Source of the DNA: Acidobacteriota bacterium
Lineage (GTDB): Bacteria > Acidobacteriota > Terriglobia > Versatilivoradales > Versatilivoraceae
DNA: 5,217 nucleotides
Assembly (NCBI GenBank): GCA_028875135.1
Contig: JAPPFQ010000098.1
Location: 1 to 5,217 of the forward strand
Direction of reading: 5' to 3'
Every line of letters starts with the position of its first letter. The stretch's first letter is position 1. Both the position numbers and the translations under genes were made by a program. Positions 1 to 4,738 of this stretch are shown here, piece after piece. Under the pieces are notes generated by a model, which was not told the DNA's origin, ran no database searches, and saw only the letters and a program-made list of their open reading frames with translations.

Positions 1-1095
1 ATCACCGGCTGGGTGGTGTTGTGGCTCCGGAAATCCTGGCCCGCGGTTCGGGCCCAGACCTGGTTCTGGCTGGGCTGGTTCGTTCTGACCCTGCTGCCCA
101 CGGCCAATCTGTTGGACCAGGAGGCCCCCTTTGCCGAGCGCTACGTATTCCTGGCCGCGCTGGGCCCGCTCTTTCTTCTGGCCCGGGTTCTCTCCAACCG
201 CGAGAAGGATGGAAGTCCCAGGCTTTGGACCGGCTTGGCCGTGGCGCTGCTGCTGTTGCTGAGCGCCCAGACCGTCACACGGGGCGCCTACTATCGAGAC
301 TACGAGGCTTTTTGCCGGCAGTGGGTCAAGACCGACCCCCGGTCGCTCAACGCCCACAACAGCCTGGCGGTGGTTCTGACCATGGACGGCCGGTTGGAGG
401 AGGCCGGCCGTCACTATGAAGAGGCTCTCAGGATTGCGCCGGCCAATGCTCAGGCTCACAGCAACCTGGCCAACCTGCGCCTGCAGCAGGGGAGACTTCA
501 GGAAGCCCACGATCTCCTGCAAGATTCGTTGCGCCTGGACCCGGACGCCCAGGCCACCCACAACTCATTGGGCGTCATGCTGCTCGGCCAGGGCAGAGTC
601 GAGGAGGCCATTCCCCACTTCGCCCGGGCCATCAGCCTTCACCCGGACAACCAGCAGGCGCACGCCAACCTGGCCAACGCGCTGGCGCACCAGGGCAACA
701 CCCGGCAGGCCGTCCACCACTACCGCGAGGCCCTTCGCATCCATCCGGGCCTGGACCATGTGGCCAACCGCCTGGCCTGGATTCTGGCCACCGATCCCGA
801 CCCGAAGCTGCGGGCCGGCGCCGAGGCGGTGGCGCTGGCCGAGCGCATCTGCCGGCCGCCCAACGAAACCAACTCCATGTTCCTCGACACCCTGGCGGCG
901 GCTTACGCCGAAACCGGACGGTTTCCCCGGGCGCTGGAGACCGCCACGCGGGCCGCGGCCCTGGCTTCTTCCGCGGGTCAGCCTGAGCTGGCCGACCAGA
1001 TCCGGCAGAGAATGGACGCTTACCGGGAGCGCCGCCCGGTTCGCTATTCCGAGATCCAGTGGAGGGCGTCCGGCCCCTCCCTGAGGCACGATTAA
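1..1095 (+). CDS. TPR-repeat membrane protein, TMTC/glycosyltransferase-like, C-terminal part (5' partial)
   Basis: The frame is open to the left edge, so the GTG at 13 is probably internal and the true start lies outside the window. Numbering from that GTG, residues 15-31, 42-60 and 70-88 are hydrophobic and look like the last membrane spans. The stretch LPTANLLDQEAPFAERYVF (29-47) resembles the conserved loop 'LPxxNL...AERYLYLP' of multi-spanning TPR proteins of the TMTC/DUF1736 type. Four good TPR units follow at about 109-143, 144-177, 178-211 and 212-245, each with the G-R-x-x-E-A and A-L-R-x-x-P pattern. Two degenerate units occupy about 246-282 and 286-335. Proteins of this design usually have an N-terminal multi-pass domain and a soluble TPR tail; some relatives transfer sugars to proteins, but the catalytic part would be upstream and is not visible. 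Function here is inferred only. The gene ends with TAA, 94 bases before the HAD gene on the same strand. Confidence 0.85.
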   Translation: MTGWVVLWLRKSWPAVRAQTWFWLGWFVLTLLPTANLLDQEAPFAERYVFLAALGPLFLLARVLSNREKDGSPRLWTGLAVALLLLLSAQTVTRGAYYRDYEAFCRQWVKTDPRSLNAHNSLAVVLTMDGRLEEAGRHYEEALRIAPANAQAHSNLANLRLQQGRLQEAHDLLQDSLRLDPDAQATHNSLGVMLLGQGRVEEAIPHFARAISLHPDNQQAHANLANALAHQGNTRQAVHHYREALRIHPGLDHVANRLAWILATDPDPKLRAGAEAVALAERICRPPNETNSMFLDTLAAAYAETGRFPRALETATRAAALASSAGQPELADQIRQRMDAYRERRPVRYSEIQWRASGPSLRHD

Positions 1096-1170
1096 CCCTC
1101 AAGCATCGCAGCGCTCTCCCCGATTCGTGGTAACCTTAGCCGCCCCTGCCGGGCTTGGGGATTCACGACC

Positions 1171-1177
1171 AGGGAGG
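1171..1177 (+). promoter_or_regulatory. Ribosome binding site for the HAD gene
   Basis: AGGGAGG is a near-ideal Shine-Dalgarno sequence, 12 bases before the ATG at 1190. It decides the start in favour of this ATG over the in-frame GTG at 1127. Confidence 0.55.
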
Positions 1178-1189
1178 CGCCCAGATCCG

Positions 1190-1870
1190 ATGAAGCATTC
1201 CGTTACGTTCCTTCTCGACGCTGACAATACCCTTCTGGACAACGACCGCATCCTGGCCGATTTCATGGGCCACATCGAGCAGACGGTGGGCCACCAGGGA
1301 AAGCAGCGCTATTGGGCCATTTTCGAGGAGTTGCGGGACGAGCTGGGATACCACGACTACCTGGGAGCCCTGCAGGGCTATCGCAATCGATATCCGCACG
1401 AGCCTCGCCTGATGTCGATTGGCTCCTTCTTCCTCAACTATCCCTTCGCCGATCGTCTCTACTCCCGGTCGCTGGAAGTGGTGCGCCACCTCCAGCAATG
1501 GGGGGTGGTGGCAATCCTCACCGACGGCGACATGGTGTACCAGCCTCGAAAGATGGAGCAGTCCGGCCTGGCGGGGGCCGCCGGTGGCAAGGTGCTGATC
1601 TACGTGCACAAGGAGGAGGAGCTGGAGGACGTGGAAAGGCGCTATCCCGCCGACCACTACGTGTTGGTGGACGACAAGCTGCGGATCCTGACCGCCGCCA
1701 AGAAAGCGTGGGGGAGCCGGGTCACCACCGTCTTTCCCCGGCAAGGCCACTACGCCCTGGACCCCGAAATCCTGGCTCAATACCCCCCGGCCGACCTCAG
1801 CCTGGAGGGGGTCGGCGACCTGCTGGCCTGCGAGCTGCCGGCCTTGATCCAGGCCGGTCAGTCTTCCTAG
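1190..1870 (+). CDS. HAD-superfamily hydrolase
   Basis: A 226-residue soluble protein with all four HAD motifs. Motif I is DADNT (D10 nucleophile, D12 acid/base) in LLDADNTLLDND. Motif II is T111 in AILTDGD. Motif III is probably K121, in RKMEQSGL. Motif IV is D161-D162 in VLVDDK. These residues support Mg2+-dependent phosphoryl transfer through an aspartyl-phosphate. The stretch at 19-95 between motifs I and II is rich in helix-forming residues and fits a C1 cap, which would suit a small-molecule phosphatase or dehalogenase-like enzyme; the substrate cannot be read from the sequence. The ATG at 1190 is preferred over an upstream in-frame GTG at 1127, because AGGGAGG lies at 1171-1177 (spacing 12, a little long) and the HAD fold begins immediately after the ATG. 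The last 11 codons and stop belong to a direct repeat whose second copy is at 3875-3909. A 139-base gap separates it from the P450 gene. Confidence 0.88.
   Translation: MKHSVTFLLDADNTLLDNDRILADFMGHIEQTVGHQGKQRYWAIFEELRDELGYHDYLGALQGYRNRYPHEPRLMSIGSFFLNYPFADRLYSRSLEVVRHLQQWGVVAILTDGDMVYQPRKMEQSGLAGAAGGKVLIYVHKEEELEDVERRYPADHYVLVDDKLRILTAAKKAWGSRVTTVFPRQGHYALDPEILAQYPPADLSLEGVGDLLACELPALIQAGQSS
1834..1868 (+). repeat. 35-base direct repeat, copy 1 (3' end of HAD gene)
   Basis: This stretch matches 3875-3909 at 32 of 35 positions without a gap; the mismatches are at 1844, 1858 and 1866. It encodes the C-terminal LPALIQAGQSS of the HAD protein. Inside it, CCGGCCT (1838-1844) and AGGCCGG (1851-1857) form a perfect 7-bp inverted repeat around a 6-base loop. 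The sequence after the hairpin is pyrimidine-rich but has no proper T-run, so it is at best a weak terminator. Confidence 0.85.
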
Positions 1871-1998
1871 TCCGGCAGCGCCTCGATACGTTCAAGCACC
1901 AGTATCCGTTGGTTTCACGGGATGACGCAGGCTCCGAGCGAATCATTGGTTGGGATCGCCGGAACAATCGACCGGAGCCTGGCGCACCCTACTCATCC

Positions 1999-2004
1999 GG
2001 AGAG
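1999..2004 (+). promoter_or_regulatory. Ribosome binding site for the P450 gene
   Basis: GGAGAG lies 5 bases before the ATG at 2010. It supports that ATG over the in-frame TTG at 1950, which has no comparable site. Confidence 0.6.
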
Positions 2005-2009
2005 CCATC

Positions 2010-3278
2010 ATGCTGGACGAGTTGCGATGGACCCTGAGGTCGCTGGTCATCGACGCCCTGTTGCTTCCGGAGTACCGGCGCAGTGGCGTGGCCTTCAACC
2101 CGCTGTCGGCCAGGGCGATCCGGAATCCCTATCCCGCCTACGCCCGGCTGCGCTCCCGGTCGCCGGTGCACCGCAGCCGGGTGCTGGACGGCTGGGTGTT
2201 CAGCCGCTACGCCGACGTGGAGGCCATCTTTCGAGACTACCGCCGGTTCTCCAACATGCCGACCCATCGGAGGGTGTCGAGGCGGGATGTCTACTTCATT
2301 CCGCCCCGGGCGGACTGGTCCCTGTTGTTCCTGGACCCGCCGGAGCATACCCGGCTGCGGGGCCTGGTCAATCAGGCCTTCACGCCGCGGGCCGTCAACG
2401 CCCTCGAGCCGCACATCCGAAGGATCATGGTCGAACTGCTCGACGCGGTCGCCGACCCGTCCGGCTTCGACCTGATGGAGGCGGTGGCCGGGCCGCTGCC
2501 GGTGATCGTGATTGCCGAGATGCTGGGCTTGCCGCCAGAAGATCGGCTCCGATTCAAGCACTGGTCGAACCAGCGCGCCCGCATCCTCGAACCGCTCATC
2601 AGCCCGGATGAACGAAAGAGGGCTGCGGCGGCCGGCGAGGCTTTCGACGCCTACTTCATGCCCATAATCACAGCCCGGCGACTCCAACCGAAAGACGACA
2701 TTGTCAGCGCCCTCGCAAAAGCGGAAGAGGAAGGGGATACCCTCACCGAGCGGGAAATGCTGATCATGCTGCGGCTGCTGCTGGTGGCCGGCAACGAGAC
2801 CACCACCAACCTGATCGGCAACGGGATGCTGGCGCTGCTGCAGTATCCGGAGCAGTTGGAGCTCCTGCGGGAAGACCCCCGTCGGATACCGGCGGCGGTG
2901 GAAGAGCTGTTGCGCTACGACACGCCGGTCCAGCTCGACATACGGGCCGTGGTCGACGATTGCGACTTTCGGGGGTTTCGTCTGCGGCGCGGCGATCCGG
3001 CCATCCTGGCCATCGGCGCGGCCAACCGCGACCCGGAGGTGTTCGAAGACCCGGATCGTCTGAACATCGAGCGTTCCAAGGGAAGCAACCTCTCCTTCGG
3101 CCGGGGCGTCCACCACTGCCTCGGCGCGCCCTTGGCGCGCTTGGAAGCCCGGGTCGCGCTGGAAGTGCTGCTGGAGCGCTTCAGCTCCATGCGGCTGCTT
3201 GCGGACCGTCCCGCCTTCCGCCGGGCCATCGTCCTGCGCGGTCTCGAGTCGCTCCCGGTCTCGGCCGTCCCTGCATAG
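2010..3278 (+). CDS. Cytochrome P450 (bacterial soluble class)
   Basis: A complete 422-residue P450, the usual length for soluble bacterial members; it would be a heme-thiolate monooxygenase needing electrons from a ferredoxin/reductase pair. Visible landmarks, in order: NPYPAYARLR near the N-terminus (39-48); the C-helix with H113 and R117 (EHTRLR), expected to contact heme propionates; the I-helix AGNETT (260-265) with the acid-alcohol pair E263-T264; the K-helix ExxR as E299-R302; the DPEVFEDPDRLNIER segment (341-355); and the heme loop FGRGVHHCLG (363-372) with C370 as the iron ligand. The signature is intact, so the enzyme should be active. The first 25 residues are an amphipathic extension without a clear membrane anchor. 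The substrate is unknown. No redox partner or biosynthetic gene is nearby, so the P450 looks orphaned. It converges on the GNAT gene with 17 bases between their stop codons. Confidence 0.95.
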   Translation: MLDELRWTLRSLVIDALLLPEYRRSGVAFNPLSARAIRNPYPAYARLRSRSPVHRSRVLDGWVFSRYADVEAIFRDYRRFSNMPTHRRVSRRDVYFIPPRADWSLLFLDPPEHTRLRGLVNQAFTPRAVNALEPHIRRIMVELLDAVADPSGFDLMEAVAGPLPVIVIAEMLGLPPEDRLRFKHWSNQRARILEPLISPDERKRAAAAGEAFDAYFMPIITARRLQPKDDIVSALAKAEEEGDTLTEREMLIMLRLLLVAGNETTTNLIGNGMLALLQYPEQLELLREDPRRIPAAVEELLRYDTPVQLDIRAVVDDCDFRGFRLRRGDPAILAIGAANRDPEVFEDPDRLNIERSKGSNLSFGRGVHHCLGAPLARLEARVALEVLLERFSSMRLLADRPAFRRAIVLRGLESLPVSAVPA

Positions 3279-3295
3279 TGTCCTGTCCCTGAGCG

Positions 3296-3841
3296 CTACA
3301 AGCGAGCGGACTTGGACATGTAGATATCCGGTTTGCCTGGTCCGTTGGCGTCGGGCATGATGCCGGTGACGACGTAGCCGAGGCGACGATAGAAGAGAAA
3401 GGGGTGTTTGCAGCCCAGATCGTGGAGTTCCTCGATGTGACGCGGAACGTCATCGTAGAGATTCACTCCGGAGATCGAGGTGTCACCGCAATCGTCGTCG
3501 GTGCCCAGCGTGAAAGTCAGTGCGCCGCGACGCTGCGCCTCTTCTTCGAAGGTGGCGACCAGCGCCCGTCCTATTCCACAAAGACGTCGGTCCCGCCGGA
3601 CCACGAGCGGGTGCAGTTCCCAGACGCGGCCGTCGTACTGGGGGAGGCCGCCAATCCACCCAAGCAGCAGCGACTCCTCCAGGGCGGCGAAGGCGAATCC
3701 CTGGCGGAGGACCTGTTCTACCTCCCGGGTTGCCGCCTCCAGGCTCGACCATCCGCGCGGATGGTCGAATCCCTCGACCAGCAGTTCAGCCGCTTGCCGG
3801 CAAGCAGCCCCGGGCTGAGCAGTGAGATCGGTGATTTTCAC
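3296..3841 (-). CDS. GNAT-family N-acetyltransferase, aminoglycoside 6'-N-acetyltransferase-like
   Basis: A 181-residue single-domain acetyltransferase using acetyl-CoA. The pyrophosphate-binding motif A is seen as R86-L-C-G89-I-G91-R-A, the Q/RxxGxG/A pattern, after the strand WELHPLVV (74-81). The C-terminal part, HPFLFYRRLGYVVTGIMPDA then NGPGKPDIYMSK (146-177), is the FYRRLGF-type motif B followed by a tail that I associate with a GNAT subfamily often labelled AAC(6')-like. That label is from memory, and resistance activity is not shown. The GTG at 3841 is chosen because AGGA lies 9 bases upstream and the fold starts at once (MKITDL). An in-frame GTG at 3916 would add 25 residues, most of them read antisense through a repeat that copies the HAD gene's tail, so it is unlikely. 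Its promoter would have to lie in or beyond that repeat. It faces the P450 tail to tail. Confidence 0.85.
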   Translation of the reverse strand: MKITDLTAQPGAACRQAAELLVEGFDHPRGWSSLEAATREVEQVLRQGFAFAALEESLLLGWIGGLPQYDGRVWELHPLVVRRDRRLCGIGRALVATFEEEAQRRGALTFTLGTDDDCGDTSISGVNLYDDVPRHIEELHDLGCKHPFLFYRRLGYVVTGIMPDANGPGKPDIYMSKSARL

Positions 3842-3872
3842 AAAGGCAGTTCCTGAATCGACCCCTTGAGCG

Positions 3873-3911
3873 ACGCTGCCGGCCCTGATCCAGGCCGGAC
3901 AGTCTTTCTGA
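3873..3911 (+). pseudogene. Remnant of a HAD gene 3' end
   Basis: Read on the plus strand, this stretch gives T-LPALIQAGQSF followed by TGA, against LPALIQAGQSS and TAG at the end of the intact HAD gene. An in-frame TGA at 3867-3869 closes the frame upstream, so nothing can be made from it. Two of the three base changes in the repeat are synonymous in the HAD frame and the stop is kept, which suggests descent from a real gene end rather than from a non-coding repeat. Only about 12 codons remain. Confidence 0.5.
3875..3909 (+). repeat. 35-base direct repeat, copy 2 (upstream of GNAT)
   Basis: This copy is identical to 1834-1868 at 32 of 35 positions, offset by 2041 bases and in the same orientation. 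The inner inverted repeat is partly lost: arms CCGGCC and GGCCGG remain (3879-3884, 3893-3898) but the innermost pair is mismatched. The copy sits in the 5' leader of the GNAT gene. Flanking bases show no convincing similarity to the flanks of copy 1. Confidence 0.85.
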
Positions 3912-3964
3912 CCCACAATTCTCTGGTTTGCAGGTGAAGGGTCGCCAAGCTGAATTTCGCTCGC

Positions 3965-4354
3965 CTATGCCGATTGGGTGTTTGCGCGAAGGAAAGCCGT
4001 GTAGCCGGCCTCATCGAGTGTACCGGCCGCCAGCGCCAGCACGGCTTGGGTGGCGGTCTCTTCCCTGGCGGTAAAACGATACCCGTTCAACTCCAGAAAC
4101 AGAATGCCGACCACAAATCCTGTGCGCTTGTTTCCATCCACAAAAGCATGGTTGCCAAGGATGCCGACTGTGTAGGCTGCCGCCATGTCGATGATGTCGG
4201 GGGAATCTGCGTAGGCATAGTACTGCTGCGGCCGTGCCAAAGCGGACTGCAACAGGGCTTCGTCACGCAGGCCCGAGGCGCCGCCGTGCAGGGCGATCAG
4301 TCGGCCGTGCAGAGCCAGCACGTCTTGCGCTTCGATCCAAACCGGCTCCCTCAC
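3965..4354 (-). CDS. doc: Doc-type Fic-fold toxin (death-on-curing family)
   Basis: A 129-residue protein, close to the 126 residues of phage P1 Doc. The Fic/Doc core motif is H69-A-F71-V-D73-G-N75-K76-R77-T78, matching the Doc pattern HxFxDxNKRT, with the catalytic H, D, N, K and R all present. P1 Doc is a kinase that phosphorylates elongation factor EF-Tu and stops translation; the same action is inferred here. The N-terminal IEAQDVLALHGRLIALHGG and the following GLRDEALLQSALARP (28-42) are also typical of the family. The GTG start (4354-4352) overlaps the antitoxin stop as GTGA and has no good ribosome binding site of its own, so translation is probably coupled to the antitoxin, keeping toxin below antitoxin. 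The gene is intact. A gap of 123 bases holding the repeat copy separates it from the GNAT gene downstream. Confidence 0.92.
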   Translation of the reverse strand: MREPVWIEAQDVLALHGRLIALHGGASGLRDEALLQSALARPQQYYAYADSPDIIDMAAAYTVGILGNHAFVDGNKRTGFVVGILFLELNGYRFTAREETATQAVLALAAGTLDEAGYTAFLRANTQSA

Positions 4355-4578
4355 TTCGCCAGAACGTGCAGAGTGTTGCGATAGCGGTCCATGATGTCGT
4401 CAGCCTTCGCCATTTTTTTTTCAAAGGCGGGATCGTAGGGGGTCAGCTGGTAGCCGCCGTTCGGCGCTTCGATAAGGAACAGGGGTTCCCCGTCTTTCGT
4501 ACGTAATCGCCTGATGACCTCCTTGGGCAGGACGACGCCGAGTGAGTTGCCGAATTTGCGGACCTTGAGTTGAACCAT
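4351..4578 (-). CDS. SpoVT/AbrB-type antitoxin of the Doc toxin
   Basis: A 75-residue protein whose residues 1-45 form an AbrB/MazE-like swapped-hairpin DNA-binding domain: VRKFGNSLGVVLPKEVIRRL (6-25) is the typical R-K-x-G-N-S-x-x-V-x-L-P-K core. The charged tail 50-75 (AFEKKMAKADDIMDRYRNTL) would be the part that binds and blocks Doc. This matches the known antidote family found next to Doc (the 'doc partner' AbrB-like family) rather than Phd, the partner of P1 Doc. The ATG at 4578 is chosen because GGAGGGG lies 5 bases upstream and the domain starts at once; an upstream in-frame start near 4650 would read through the operator. Its stop overlaps the toxin start. Expected to repress its own operon by binding the palindrome at 4596-4613. 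A run of nine A residues interrupts the coding strand at codons 53-56. Confidence 0.92.
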   Translation of the reverse strand: MVQLKVRKFGNSLGVVLPKEVIRRLRTKDGEPLFLIEAPNGGYQLTPYDPAFEKKMAKADDIMDRYRNTLHVLAK

Positions 4579-4583
4579 GGAAT

Positions 4584-4590
4584 CCCCTCC
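4584..4590 (-). promoter_or_regulatory. Strong ribosome binding site of the antitoxin
   Basis: On the minus strand this reads GGAGGGG, 5 bases before the antitoxin ATG. It is the only strong Shine-Dalgarno sequence in the two-gene operon, consistent with more antitoxin than toxin being made. Confidence 0.7.
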
Positions 4591-4595
4591 AGCCA

Positions 4596-4613
4596 TTATT
4601 ACTATTGTAATAA
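4596..4613. promoter_or_regulatory. Palindromic operator of the toxin-antitoxin operon
   Basis: TTATTAC and GTAATAA are perfect 7-bp inverted arms around TATT. The surrounding 30 bases (4591-4620) contain only 7 G/C in an otherwise high-GC window. An AT-rich palindrome just upstream of the start is where an AbrB/MazE-type antitoxin is expected to bind and repress its own operon. Confidence 0.6.
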
Positions 4614-4633
4614 CATTTGACCCTGCTCGGCAA
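4604..4633 (-). promoter_or_regulatory. Likely sigma70-type promoter of the toxin-antitoxin operon
   Basis: On the minus strand a -35 candidate TTGCCG (4633-4628) and a -10 candidate TACAAT (4609-4604, 5 of 6 to consensus) are 18 bases apart. The -10 box lies inside the palindrome, so bound antitoxin would block it. The -35 box is only 4 of 6, so this is a prediction. Confidence 0.4.
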
Positions 4634-4738
4634 CCAGGAGTTGGTTCCAAAGGACCTTCGCCTTTCGCTGATGATGGCCAGAGTAGTCCATACAGCCTTC
4701 ACTTCTATGAGCTCGTGGCAAGGAGTGTTCAGGCGGTT

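Noticed and set aside
454..678. Similar DNA words around 'aacctggccaac' in the TPR gene
   Set aside because: They come from repeated TPR units in the protein and do not mark a separate DNA element.
1922..2611. Plus-strand open frame of 229 codons overlapping the P450 start
   Set aside because: It is an out-of-frame shadow of the P450 gene with low-complexity Arg/Pro/Gly-rich sequence and no recognisable domain.
1989..3116. Minus-strand open frame of 375 codons opposite the P450
   Set aside because: Long antisense frames are common opposite high-GC genes; the sequence has no motifs, while the plus strand carries a full P450 signature.
3404..3856. Plus-strand open frame of 150 codons opposite the GNAT gene
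   Set aside because: Antisense shadow; the minus strand carries the acetyl-CoA motif and conserved tail.
3842..3916. N-terminal extension of the GNAT protein from an upstream GTG
   Set aside because: The added residues mostly translate the repeat copy antisense; a better ribosome binding site and the fold start favour the GTG at 3841.
3994..4030. CCGGCC-containing stretch that might be a third copy of the 35-base repeat
   Set aside because: Only the short CCGGCC words are shared; the loop and flanks differ and the stretch is normal toxin coding sequence.
4579..4650. Longer antitoxin starting upstream near 4650
   Set aside because: It would translate the operator and the strong ribosome binding site; the ATG at 4578 is well placed behind GGAGGGG.
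4643..4658. Possible hairpin GGTTCC-AAA-GGACC between tcmP and the antitoxin
   Set aside because: The stem needs a bulge and no T-run follows on either strand, so it is not a convincing terminator.
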